Notes: generated by a model from the letters alone, not told the origin. 56,341 nt of DNA from CAZKRU01 sp964555235 (GCA_964555235.1 CAZKRU010000021.1:1-56341), one strand, 5' to 3'; counted from the stretch's first letter, positions 32,999 through 40,756 are shown. Translations and numbers: made by a program.

Positions 32999-33161
32999 AA
33001 ACTTTGATGCCGTTGCAGAATCTCGCAAGTGGCGGGCGGAGACTAGTGCTTTGCTTGCTCCTATGACTTCCGAGCAACGGATTGAATTTTTAAACCGTCG
33101 TATTGCAGATTTTCCCAAGACTCGATCCCAACCTCCACGGCGAGTCGCCGATTCTTCTTAA
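32982..33161 (+). CDS. Small partner of the PIN protein, probable antitoxin
   Basis: A 59-aa protein starting MKAMNKNFDAVAESRKWRA, overlapping the PIN gene by 17 bp in another frame. The overlap, the charged helical composition (SEQRIEFLNRRIADF) and the basic Pro/Arg tail are what an antitoxin partner would show. A second ATG at 32991 is possible. I do not know a family for it. Confidence 0.65.
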   Translation: MKAMNKNFDAVAESRKWRAETSALLAPMTSEQRIEFLNRRIADFPKTRSQPPRRVADSS

Positions 33162-33233
33162 CTCCCTAATTGAATTCGTCAGTTGACCGACGAGGCTTTT
33201 ATTATTGGTCGATTCTTCCTCGAGACATCATTC

Positions 33234-33361
33234 GTGTCAGATGTCTTTTGTGACTGGATGTAGGGAGCGGAGTGAACGGAATCATTCGAGTCATGATGCG
33301 TGTCCAACGGTTTGAAAAGAAGAAATAGAACGTCCAAAAGTCACAAAAGACATCATGACAC
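33234..33361. mobile_element. MITE-like element, copy 2
   Basis: 128 bp, the same as copy 1 except for one base missing in the left terminal repeat and a few substitutions. Both copies are preceded by TTC. The right end abuts the M24 peptidase remnant. Confidence 0.85.
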
Positions 33362-33431
33362 GCGCGTCGCTTGTGACGAAACAGGCGTTCGGAATTTGAC
33401 GAAGGTGCCGGAGTTTTTAGAGATTCGGTAA
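33362..33431 (+). pseudogene. 3' remnant of an M24 peptidase gene
   Basis: The last 14 codons read RNLTKVPEFLEIR and stop, nearly the same as the C-terminus of the intact M24 gene at 36144 (NLTRVPEFLEIR). Upstream, GTGACGAAACAGGCGTTCGG aligns with the intact gene's GTCACGAAGACGGG region but with a frame change. The MITE cuts it off on the left. It is a fragment of a paralogous or duplicated gene. Confidence 0.75.
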
Positions 33432-33448
33432 AGTCATTTTTCGGATCC

Positions 33449-33772
33449 CTACGAATCTTGCGAATTTGACAGTGAGTGTTCTTCTAATTGGATTTCAATG
33501 CCGCCGTGGAATTGAGCGATGATATTGTATGCAAACGCAAAAAATGCCCCGTGCAAATATCCTAAAATCGCTGTAATCACAGGAACAAACAAACTCATTA
33601 CCCGACCTGGATTGATTTTAATGAACCAACAGGATATTGTGATCTCTTCAGGTTTTGCAAAGCCTACAAGGAGTAATGTCCCAAGGACGACGCCAAGTGC
33701 GAAGCCCATCGATCCAATAAAAAGCCCAGCTCGATGAACATTAATCCTTTTGAGTCTAAAAATCTTTTGCAT
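33449..33772 (-). CDS. Small membrane protein of unknown function
   Basis: 107 aa from the ATG at 33772 (MQKIFRLKRINVHRAGLFIG). The frame is open 14 codons further but that part is unlikely. Two membrane segments are seen: GSMGFALGVVLGTLLLVGF and VPVITAILGYLHGAFFAFAYNII. It begins 17 bp after the hybrid frame 33789-33899. No family is recognised. Confidence 0.55.
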   Translation of the reverse strand: MQKIFRLKRINVHRAGLFIGSMGFALGVVLGTLLLVGFAKPEEITISCWFIKINPGRVMSLFVPVITAILGYLHGAFFAFAYNIIAQFHGGIEIQLEEHSLSNSQDS

Positions 33773-33788
33773 GTGCAAGATTTTGAAA

Positions 33789-33899
33789 TTAAGGCTGCAA
33801 CCCCTGAATGACAATCTCCACTCGCCGGTTGCGGCCTTGTTCGGAGATGGGTCCGCTTCCGATGAGGAGAATAGAATGAAGGTCCGTCCGTTTTGGCAT
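33789..33899 (-). pseudogene. Hybrid fragment: carB 5' end fused in frame to an OmpA-type C-terminus
   Basis: The first 18 codons are identical to carB (through GSGPI). The frame then continues without a break as SEQGRNRRVEIVIQGLQP and stops. GRNRRVEI is the hallmark end of OmpA/MotB C-terminal domains. Neither gene is complete. The join lies at the left border of the 108-bp repeat (33846), so it marks a recombination junction. Confidence 0.75.
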
Positions 33900-33953
33900 G
33901 CGTCTCTTTTGGCGAGATTTTTTTAAAAACAAAGCGAAATATTCGAAAAAAGG
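33846..33953. repeat. 108-bp direct repeat, right copy
   Basis: Uninterrupted copy of the carB start and upstream region, identical to the two sequences flanking the N gap. Together the copies bracket a 5.3-kb accessory segment. Confidence 0.92.
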
Positions 33954-34188
33954 AAACTGTCACAATTCGAGGCTAAAGTCGGCGAAGTGAATCGACTCAC
34001 GCGATGCTGTAAAGATTTTTTCTGAGGAAGCCAGGAATTCAGGAATTTTGCCCGCGAAATACGCTAAATGACGCGAAAATCAAACCATAAGCTTCTAATT
34101 TTGGTAGGGCGACCGCTTCAAGGATTATCCGTGAATCGCCCCGCTGAAGTGTAAGGGTTAAAGCGGGATTTAAAGCGAGCCGATGGGC
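33954..34188. other. Spacer with repeat fragments
   Basis: No gene is seen. AGCCAGGAATTCAGGAATTT (about 34037) resembles the 'ggaactc' family. TTGGTAGGGCG at 34101 matches the seed of the palindromic TTGGTAGGG family, but its partner arm is missing. Confidence 0.4.
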
Positions 34189-34575
34189 TTACTTTAAAAG
34201 GGGGAGCTGTGGGATTTTATTGAAATGCCCATCGCGGGTGTAGAGGACCAAATGGTGTTCCAAGGCCAGGGCAGCGATCCAGAGATCGTTCGTCGGGATC
34301 GGGGTTCCCGCCCGGCGCATGGTGGAATAAAGGGTTCCATAGTGGGTCGTGGTGGCCTCGGTGCTTTGGAGAAGCGAGATGCCCGGTTGGTTGAGAAGTT
34401 CGATCAAAACACGAAGCTGGTTTTGGCCACGCTTCATGAGGGCCGCTCCCGCTTGGATCTCGCCCAGAACAATGAAGGGGATGAAAAGTCGTTGAGCGGT
34501 TTCAAAGACCTCGATCACGGATTCCTCCCCCGCGCAGAAATCAATGAAGCGATTGGAATCGATCAGGATTCTCAC
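34189..34575 (-). CDS. vapC: VapC-family PIN toxin
   Basis: A 128-aa ribonuclease toxin. The four conserved acidic positions are visible: MRILIDSNRFIDF (D6), PFIVLGEIQAGAA (E39), PTNDLWIAALALEH (D97) and YTRDGHFNKIP (about D114). Its start overlaps the antitoxin stop by four bases. It sits outside the 108-bp repeats, so it may predate the island. Confidence 0.88.
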   Translation of the reverse strand: MRILIDSNRFIDFCAGEESVIEVFETAQRLFIPFIVLGEIQAGAALMKRGQNQLRVLIELLNQPGISLLQSTEATTTHYGTLYSTMRRAGTPIPTNDLWIAALALEHHLVLYTRDGHFNKIPQLPLLK

Positions 34576-34832
34576 TTCCAGTCATCCGGATGCGTTTGAT
34601 CCATTTCCTGAAGCACTTTGTTCCAGCTTTTGCGGTCCGTAGGGGACTGAGCCAGTGTTCGGAGATTACGGTAACGGACGGGGGTGTTCGAGAGGCCCAT
34701 TCCACGGTCCAAGGCGTTCACCATGACTTGGTTGAGGCTGCATTCTTCCAAAAGCGCCGATTCCCGGAGTTTCTTTCCCAAGCTTTCCGGAAGATTGCGA
34801 ACGAGATAGTTGGTTTTCATTGGTCTAGGCAT
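34572..34832 (-). CDS. vapB: VapB-like antitoxin, ribbon-helix-helix
   Basis: An 86-aa antitoxin. The segment TNYLVRNLPESLGKKLRESALLEECSLNQVMVNAL fits a ribbon-helix-helix DNA-binding domain of the FitA/VapB kind; the C-terminal QEMDQTHPDDW would contact the toxin. The ATG at 34832 lies inside an operator palindrome and about 6 nt after a -10 box, so translation may be leaderless. The internal ATG at 34820 is the alternative. Confidence 0.82.
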   Translation of the reverse strand: MPRPMKTNYLVRNLPESLGKKLRESALLEECSLNQVMVNALDRGMGLSNTPVRYRNLRTLAQSPTDRKSWNKVLQEMDQTHPDDWK

Positions 34833-34867
34833 GATATCAATCTATTTTATAAATGATATCATGTCAA
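34830..34867 (-). promoter_or_regulatory. vapBC promoter and operator
   Basis: A perfect 10-bp inverted repeat, CATGATATCA (34830-34839) and TGATATCATG (34854-34863), overlaps a strong promoter on the minus strand: TTGACA (34867-34862), 17-nt spacer, TAGATT (34844-34839). One half-site covers the spacer and the other the transcription start, a layout suited to repression by the VapBC complex. Confidence 0.75.
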
Positions 34868-35025
34868 GTGGTTTGATCTTTGGGGTGCCATTCCCGTCCA
34901 AAATAAAACCCGATTTCCGAGGTGAAACCGGATGAGGGGGATTAAAGAATGAAAGGATTCGGATTGGAGAGAGGGGGAAAGGATCTTGCCATGTGGCGGC
35001 GGCTCCTCATTGTTTCGTTTCACCC

Positions 35026-36144
35026 ATGAAGCCCAAACCGGTCCCTTTTTGTCTTCACTACGCAGCGTCAGAACATGATGCAGATCAATTGTATGCGACC
35101 GGATTTTTTGCGCCGGATCCGTTTCTTTGGTGGCAGGAGGGCGGAAAATCTTTTGCAGTCTTTAATCCGCTCGAAGTTGATCGAGCGAAGAAGCAGGCGA
35201 CGGTGGATAAGGTTTGGGCGATTGAAGATTTTTTAGGTCCGAAGGATCCGAAAGGCGCGGTTGCCCTGATTACCGCAGTGGCTCGCAAGCGGGGATTCCG
35301 TTCCTTTGAAGTTCCAGCACAATTTCCGGCCGGACTGATGGAAGGACTTCGGGCGAAGGGGCTCAAGGTCAAACCGGTGATGGGAGCTTTTTTTCCGGAG
35401 CGAATGATCAAGACGGATGACGAGATTGCGGCGTTGCGAAAAGGAGTCGCGTTGGCTTCAGTCGGAATGTTCCGGGGATTTGAAGTTTTGCGAGAAGCGA
35501 AGATTCGGAAGGATCGTAAATTAATCTGGGGAGGCTTGGTGCTGACTTCGGAGCGGTTGCGCGGCGAAATCGATGCGGCGATCATTCGCGAAGGAGGACT
35601 TCCGGCGCATACAATTGTGGCGGGAGGCGAGCAGGGGTGTGATCCGCATGAGCGCGGGCAGGGACCGTTGCGTGCCAATGAACTCCTGATTCTCGATATC
35701 TTTCCTCGGGATGCGACGAGCGGCTATTTCGGAGATTTAACCCGAACGGTGGTCAAAGGGAAGGCGTCGGTGGCTCAACAAAAACTTTGGGCGACCGTTC
35801 AAGCGGGGAAACGTTGGGTGATGCGACAAGTCAAGCCGGGAGTGAGTGGAAAGAAATTGCACGAAGCCTTGGTGAAGCGATTTGCGGATCAAGGGTATCC
35901 GACCCAAAAGCAAAAAGGACGCTGGACCGGTTTTTTTCATGGGACGGGACATGGACTCGGTTTGGAAATTCATGAAGCGCCTCGATTTGGTGAGGCTACG
36001 TTTGAGCCGGGCCATGTCGTCACGGTGGAGCCAGGGCTTTATTATCCCGGGATTGGCGGAGTTCGAATCGAAGACGTGATCGTCGTCACGAAGACGGGAT
36101 TTCGGAATTTGACTCGGGTCCCGGAGTTTTTGGAGATTCGGTAG
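35026..36144 (+). CDS. M24-family metallopeptidase (Xaa-Pro aminopeptidase-like)
   Basis: A creatinase-type N-domain is followed by a pita-bread catalytic domain. The five metal ligands are visible: LILDIFPRDATSGYFGDLTR (two D), FFHGTGHGLGLEIHE (H), VTVEPGLY (E) and VRIEDVIVV (E). The conserved second histidine is in GLGLEIHEAPRF. The start at ATG 35026 (MKPKPVPFCLHY) is preferred; an in-frame GTG at 34993 is less likely. It has 372 aa. A decayed copy of its 3' end lies at 33362-33431. Confidence 0.88.
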   Translation: MKPKPVPFCLHYAASEHDADQLYATGFFAPDPFLWWQEGGKSFAVFNPLEVDRAKKQATVDKVWAIEDFLGPKDPKGAVALITAVARKRGFRSFEVPAQFPAGLMEGLRAKGLKVKPVMGAFFPERMIKTDDEIAALRKGVALASVGMFRGFEVLREAKIRKDRKLIWGGLVLTSERLRGEIDAAIIREGGLPAHTIVAGGEQGCDPHERGQGPLRANELLILDIFPRDATSGYFGDLTRTVVKGKASVAQQKLWATVQAGKRWVMRQVKPGVSGKKLHEALVKRFADQGYPTQKQKGRWTGFFHGTGHGLGLEIHEAPRFGEATFEPGHVVTVEPGLYYPGIGGVRIEDVIVVTKTGFRNLTRVPEFLEIR

Positions 36145-36197
36145 GTCTATCGAAAGACTTGAATTGTCTCTCGTTCTCCTTATACTGAAGGAAGATT

Positions 36198-37769
36198 ATG
36201 GCCAATAACCCCTTGCCGAATTTTCCGCGTCCTAACTCGCTGCCCCCGCGTGCGATTCCTCGTCCGGGAATTCCACCTCGTCCAGGAGTGGGTGCGGCTC
36301 CAGGGGGAGGAGCTCCAGCGGGTCCTGGGGGAGGCGTTCCTGCGCCTGTCGCTCCCGGTGCAGTCGCTCCGCCTCCGCCCGCAACAATGGTCCCAGGCGG
36401 TGGTGGGCATGGAGGGGGAGGACACGGAGGTGGCGGTGGTGCGGCAAAGCAGCCCGTGGATCCGGTGACCGAGTTCATCAATCAGTACAAAAAAACACTT
36501 CTTCCTTACATCATCCAAAATATCGAGCCGAAGCTTCTCGAAAAGGGGAGTGAAGATGCATTGAAGGGGCGAATCGAGCATTTGGTCGACGAAAAACTGA
36601 ATGCCGATAAAGCCCCGATTGGACGCCAACTCCGGGTCAAGCTTCTCACGGAAGTCATCGACGAGATGGTCGGATTTGGACCCTTGGAGCAATTGCTAAA
36701 GGACGAATCGATTTCAGAAATCATGGTGAACGGTCCCCAGACGATTTACGTTGAACAAAAGGGGAAGTTGACGCTCTCGCCGGTTAAGTTTGTGGATGAA
36801 GAGGGGTGTCGTCGTGTCATTGACCGTATTCTCTCTCCGTTGGGACGTCGCGTCGACGAATCCTCACCTCTTTGCGATGCACGTCTCCCGGATGGTTCTC
36901 GTGTGAACGTGATTATTCCTCCGTTGGCTTTGAATGGCTCGACGATCACGATTCGTAAATTCAGCAGTAACCCGTTGGTGATTGATAAGCTGATTGGCTT
37001 TAAAGCGTTGACTCAGGGGATGTCGATGTTCCTGAAGGCGGCGGTGCATTGTACGATGAATATCGTCATCTCCGGCGGTACCGGTTCGGGTAAAACGACG
37101 ATGTTGAATGCGCTCTCCTCCTTCATTCCAGATGGCGAACGGATTATCACGGTGGAGGATGCGGCCGAATTGAAACTACAGCAGGAGCATGTCGTTCGCT
37201 TGGAATCACGCCCCAAAAACATTGAAGGAAAAGGGGAAATTTCGATTCGTGAATTGGTCAAAAATACGCTGCGTATGCGACCGGATCGAATTGTTATCGG
37301 AGAGTGTCGTGCCGGTGAAGCGCTGGATATGATTCAGGCGATGAATACCGGTCACGACGGATCCATGACGACGACTCACGCGAATGATCCCCGCTCGGCG
37401 ATTTCCCGTTTGGAAACGCTCGTCATGATGGCGGGAATGGATCTTCCTCAGCTGGCGATTCGTCAACAGATTGCCGGTGCCGTTCACTTAATCGTCCAGA
37501 TTTCGCGTTTGGGAGACGGTAGTCGCCGAATGCTTAACATCACCGAAGTTCAAGGAATGGAAGGAAACACCGTGCTGTTGCAGGACATCTTCAAGTTTGA
37601 GCAGACTGGAACGACGCCGGAAGGGAAGATCATGGGAGTGTTGAAGGGATGTGGTTTGATTCCAAAATGTGTCGATCGATTCAAGGCGCATGGAGTGAAT
37701 CTTCCGATTGAAATTTATCAGAGCGCGGTTTATATCAATTATCCGGAAGGGGAGGAACCGAAAACATGA
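36198..37769 (+). CDS. cpaF: CpaF/TadA-type secretion ATPase
   Basis: The motor ATPase for assembly of Flp/Tad-type pili or a related secretion system. Residues 1-85 are a Pro/Gly-rich low-complexity head (GGGGHGGGGHGGGGG) not seen in typical CpaF. The ATPase core follows: GFGPLEQLLKDESISEIMVNG, the Walker A GGTGSGKTT at 293-301, the Asp box VEDAAELKL, ARG-type ESRPKN, and the His box TGHDGSMTTTHANDP. It has 523 aa, with a GAAGGAAG ribosome site. It overlaps tadB by four bases. Confidence 0.93.
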   Translation: MANNPLPNFPRPNSLPPRAIPRPGIPPRPGVGAAPGGGAPAGPGGGVPAPVAPGAVAPPPPATMVPGGGGHGGGGHGGGGGAAKQPVDPVTEFINQYKKTLLPYIIQNIEPKLLEKGSEDALKGRIEHLVDEKLNADKAPIGRQLRVKLLTEVIDEMVGFGPLEQLLKDESISEIMVNGPQTIYVEQKGKLTLSPVKFVDEEGCRRVIDRILSPLGRRVDESSPLCDARLPDGSRVNVIIPPLALNGSTITIRKFSSNPLVIDKLIGFKALTQGMSMFLKAAVHCTMNIVISGGTGSGKTTMLNALSSFIPDGERIITVEDAAELKLQQEHVVRLESRPKNIEGKGEISIRELVKNTLRMRPDRIVIGECRAGEALDMIQAMNTGHDGSMTTTHANDPRSAISRLETLVMMAGMDLPQLAIRQQIAGAVHLIVQISRLGDGSRRMLNITEVQGMEGNTVLLQDIFKFEQTGTTPEGKIMGVLKGCGLIPKCVDRFKAHGVNLPIEIYQSAVYINYPEGEEPKT

Positions 37770-38743
37770 TTTGGCTGGCCATTACGGGTTTGATGGGAGC
37801 GTTTATCCTGGCGGGCTGGTCCTTTTCCAAGCAAGAAGCGGAAGGGGACAAGGTAGGGCTTCGGGAACGTCTGGCTTCTTTGACAAAAAATCCGGATGCT
37901 GCCCAGAAAGAGATTCAGACCGGAAAGAATGCGGTTAAAACCACTTCGCCGAAGGATGACCTCAAGAAGCTGATTAGTTCGATGACCGGGGAAGCGGTGA
38001 TGATGCGGTGGGAGAAGGCGTTGGCACAGGCAGATATTCCGATCCGGGTTTCAGAATTTTTGATGCTTCGGGTTCTCGTGATTGCGGGTGGAGCGGCTTT
38101 GACACTAAGTCTGGTTCATAATGCGTTTGTTGCTGCGGGAGTGGGCGCCGTTCTTTTTGTGATTCACGGTCCGATCTTTGCCTTAAAGCGGGCGATGCGA
38201 ATCAATAAATTCGTGGTTCAACTTTCCGAATTTCTCATGCTGATTTGTAACTCGCTCCGATCCGGACAGACGTTTATTCAAGGGGTCGATATGGCGTCAA
38301 AAGAGTCCCCGGCTCCGATCTCCGTGGAGTTTCGTCATCTCCTGCGTGAAACCAATCTTGGAATGCCGATTGATGAGTCATTCAATAATATGTATCTGCG
38401 GGTCCCGAGCGATGACCTCAAGATTGTCTTGAGTGCGTTTAGCATTCAACGTCAGGTCGGAGGAAATCTGGCGGACATTCTGGAACAGGTCTCCAAAACG
38501 ATCCGAGAGCGCATCAAGATTCAGGGGCAAATCAAGGTGTTGACGACTCAGGGAAAAATGTCCGGGCTGATTGTCGGGCTGATGCCGTTTGGTCTTGGAA
38601 TCATTTTAACGATGGTAAGTCCTGATTATATGTCGCAACTTTGGGATCCGAAGGGATTTGGGCCTTATTTGATTGGCGTCGGTGTCTTTTTGCAGTTGCT
38701 GGGCTGTTTTGTGATCTATCAGATCTGTGACATTGACGTTTAA
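37766..38743 (+). CDS. tadB: TadB-type inner-membrane platform protein
   Basis: A 325-aa GspF-family platform protein. It has an N-terminal membrane segment (WLAITGLMGAFILAGW), two central segments (VLVIAGGAALTLSLV, FVAAGVGAVLFVIHGPIF), the T2SSF domain (QLSEFLMLICNSLRSGQTFIQGVDM to QVSKTIRERIKIQGQIKVLT), and C-terminal segments ending LIGVGVFLQLLGCFVIYQI. It is coupled to cpaF by an ATGA overlap. No tadC, pilin or secretin gene follows. Confidence 0.9.
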   Translation: MIWLAITGLMGAFILAGWSFSKQEAEGDKVGLRERLASLTKNPDAAQKEIQTGKNAVKTTSPKDDLKKLISSMTGEAVMMRWEKALAQADIPIRVSEFLMLRVLVIAGGAALTLSLVHNAFVAAGVGAVLFVIHGPIFALKRAMRINKFVVQLSEFLMLICNSLRSGQTFIQGVDMASKESPAPISVEFRHLLRETNLGMPIDESFNNMYLRVPSDDLKIVLSAFSIQRQVGGNLADILEQVSKTIRERIKIQGQIKVLTTQGKMSGLIVGLMPFGLGIILTMVSPDYMSQLWDPKGFGPYLIGVGVFLQLLGCFVIYQICDIDV

Positions 38744-38808
38744 CTCAGGTCTTCGTCTCATCTCTTTATCTCTTTAAGATTTCGAAGTAAAGGATTTTTC
38801 TGACGAAT

Positions 38809-38838
38809 GGTAGGCGGTTTTGATGAACCCGTCCTACC
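38809..38838. repeat. GGTAGG-GGTT palindrome between convergent genes
   Basis: GGTAGG and GGTT pair with AACC and CCTACC around a TTGATG loop. It lies 65 bp after tadB and before the oppositely directed NlpC/P60 gene, so it could act as a two-way terminator, though T-runs are short. It is a relative of the palindromes at 10077 and 50273. Confidence 0.6.
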
Positions 38839-38889
38839 TAAACGCATGAAAGTGGATATTGTTATCTCGGTTTCTTGCTGCAACTAAAA

Positions 38890-39636
38890 TCACAATTCCC
38901 CATGAACTTTATTCCAACGCATGATATTCATTGAAGATGAAAAGTAGGGGTTTCTCGGTTCAGGGATGGAAAAAATCGTTACCCGTTTTTCGCCGGGGTC
39001 GGCACCAATCCAACGGTTATTCCCCAAGTATGCCATGACGTGAACTCCACTGGCGGTAACGGCGATGTCTCCCGGTTGAAGTGCTGTTGAGTCAACTGTA
39101 TTAAGAGAAGCGCAGTTTAAGATATGAACGGTTCGTCTTTCATATCCCTTACCGATCTCTTTTGCGGTCGTGTCGTTCCACCAAAGATCGATGGCGCCTC
39201 TGACAAGAAAGGGATTCAAGGTGAAAATGCCATGCTTCAAAAGAACATCCTGAAAGCTCTTACGAATCAGTCCTGAGCAGTCCATTCCAAAACGGGATTC
39301 GCCGCCCCAAACATAAGGGATATTTTCGTAGTTGGATAATGCTTTTGTATAGGGAGCCTGAAGTGATGAGAGTTCACTGGGAGGATGACCTGGTAAGATT
39401 AGGAATAATCCAATTCCGAGGAAGACGGAGAGAAGTGAGAGAAACAAGATACGGTTCTTCCACGCAAAGAAAAAGCTCCCTGCAAGGACTGCAAATAGGA
39501 GAAGCAAAATCGTGCAGCGTATCGGACGAGAGTTAATAGGGCAAAGGAGCAATAGGATAAGTAACGGAATTGAAGCAATCCAGAGTCCAAATACTATGCG
39601 TCGTAATGAAATTGAGTGGTTCAAAAGGGTTGTCAT
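38890..39636 (-). CDS. Membrane-anchored NlpC/P60-like hydrolase
   Basis: A 248-aa protein with three N-terminal membrane segments (IVFGLWIASIPLLILLLL; CTILLLLFAVLAGSFFFAW; ILFLSLLSVFLGIGLFLIL) and an extracytoplasmic papain-like domain. The catalytic cysteine is in FGMDCSGLIRKSF and the histidine in VTASGVHVMAYLGNN; YVWGGE before the cysteine is also typical. Members cut peptidoglycan peptides. It lies 15 bp after the YHYH gene, so the two are likely co-transcribed. Confidence 0.83.
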   Translation of the reverse strand: MTTLLNHSISLRRIVFGLWIASIPLLILLLLCPINSRPIRCTILLLLFAVLAGSFFFAWKNRILFLSLLSVFLGIGLFLILPGHPPSELSSLQAPYTKALSNYENIPYVWGGESRFGMDCSGLIRKSFQDVLLKHGIFTLNPFLVRGAIDLWWNDTTAKEIGKGYERRTVHILNCASLNTVDSTALQPGDIAVTASGVHVMAYLGNNRWIGADPGEKRVTIFSIPEPRNPYFSSSMNIMRWNKVHGEL

Positions 39637-39651
39637 GACGAAGGGACCTTT

Positions 39652-40605
39652 TCAAAAAGGAGGCGGAGGTGGCGGTCTGTCGGGACCACCCGGCCGACCG
39701 GGGCCTCTTCTCGGACCACCGGGGCCACCCGGTCCGCCTGGACCACCGGGGGGTCTTGATTTGAAGAAACTTGGATCGGGAGTTCCCCGCCAGGCACGGG
39801 AGATGTGGGGGAACTCGTTTGTGATGACGTAATAGTAAGTTCCTTGAGGGTACTCGGGGGTGACACCTTCTCGACCATTGCATTCATCCAGGTCTCCCTT
39901 TCCTGGAACGTACTCAAAATCCTCGGTAAACTCGCCGGTGTAATTTCCTCCGGGGCCACCTGGGCGTTGTCCTGATTTGACGCGATAACTCGATTTCATG
40001 AGACGAATCGGGGAAGCTATATTTTTTGCATCACTCGGACAGTACGGGCTGTAAATCGGAAATCCATCGGCGGCATAACCGATGAGGGTCATTTCAGTTC
40101 CGTAGCCTTTTTTATTTTTCAGAAAAAGAATTGGTAATCCATGATAGTGATACGCTCCATTCGGTTGGACGTGCCCCGGGGATTGATCCATTCCGAGAAG
40201 GCCGGCTTTGTAGAGGGCTTCGTAGACCCAGCCGGAGCGCGGATCCCGATTCCAGAATTCCGCAGTTCCCGGGTCGAGCGGAACGCCATTCAAGACGACT
40301 CCGAACGAATGCGGTCGAGAGAGCGTGATATGCGGGGCTTTCGTCGGGGTTTCCGTCATTCGAAAGTGATAGACTTGCTCTTGGATTGCATTCGGATTGC
40401 CTCGATTCGGAAATTGTCCCGTGGGATGATCTGGAATTCCATTCGAAGCAATCAATCGATAGCCCCCTTGGGACTGAATGATGACTTTATTGGGAAACGA
40501 TTGGGTCGTGGCAGGCGAGAGAACGCCTTGAGATTCGTTCTCATGGTGCATGTGGGCAAATAAGCAGGAGGGAATGAAAGCGAAGAGGAGAAATCGATGC
40601 TTCAT
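39652..40605 (-). CDS. Secreted YHYH-domain protein with a Gly-Pro repeat tail
   Basis: The ATG at 40605 gives a clean signal peptide (MKHRFLLFAFIPSCLFAH); a longer open frame upstream is dismissed. The 317-aa protein has the YHYH domain hallmark NGAYHYHGLPILFL and the flanking GTAEFWNRDP and GYAADGFPIY. The C-terminus is collagen-like: GGPGGPGGPGGPRRGPGRPG and further proline runs. The domain's function is poorly known; metal binding by the histidines is a guess. It stands head to head with cheA and upstream of the NlpC/P60 gene. Confidence 0.85.
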   Translation of the reverse strand: MKHRFLLFAFIPSCLFAHMHHENESQGVLSPATTQSFPNKVIIQSQGGYRLIASNGIPDHPTGQFPNRGNPNAIQEQVYHFRMTETPTKAPHITLSRPHSFGVVLNGVPLDPGTAEFWNRDPRSGWVYEALYKAGLLGMDQSPGHVQPNGAYHYHGLPILFLKNKKGYGTEMTLIGYAADGFPIYSPYCPSDAKNIASPIRLMKSSYRVKSGQRPGGPGGNYTGEFTEDFEYVPGKGDLDECNGREGVTPEYPQGTYYYVITNEFPHISRAWRGTPDPSFFKSRPPGGPGGPGGPGGPRRGPGRPGGPDRPPPPPPF

Positions 40606-40756
40606 GCTTGGGATTATTCCGAAAGAGGAATGGAGAGTCAATGCGGGGTTTGGAAGAGGGGGGGGATCAAGGGTCTCCTCGAATGCACTTGTTGTGGAAG
40701 AAAGAGAGTGATAGAGTTTTAGGCAAGTCTCAGTTTCACTCTCGGGAGAATAATTT

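Larger units (their letters stand above)
33162..33448. other. Spacer with MITE copy 2 and a gene fragment
   Basis: No intact gene is seen. The stretch contains the second MITE (33234-33361), immediately followed by a decayed piece of an M24 peptidase gene (33362-33431). Confidence 0.7.

Noticed and set aside
28500..34200. Integrase or recombinase gene for the island
   Set aside because: None is present among the frames in this stretch; if the element was integrase-driven the gene lies elsewhere or was lost.
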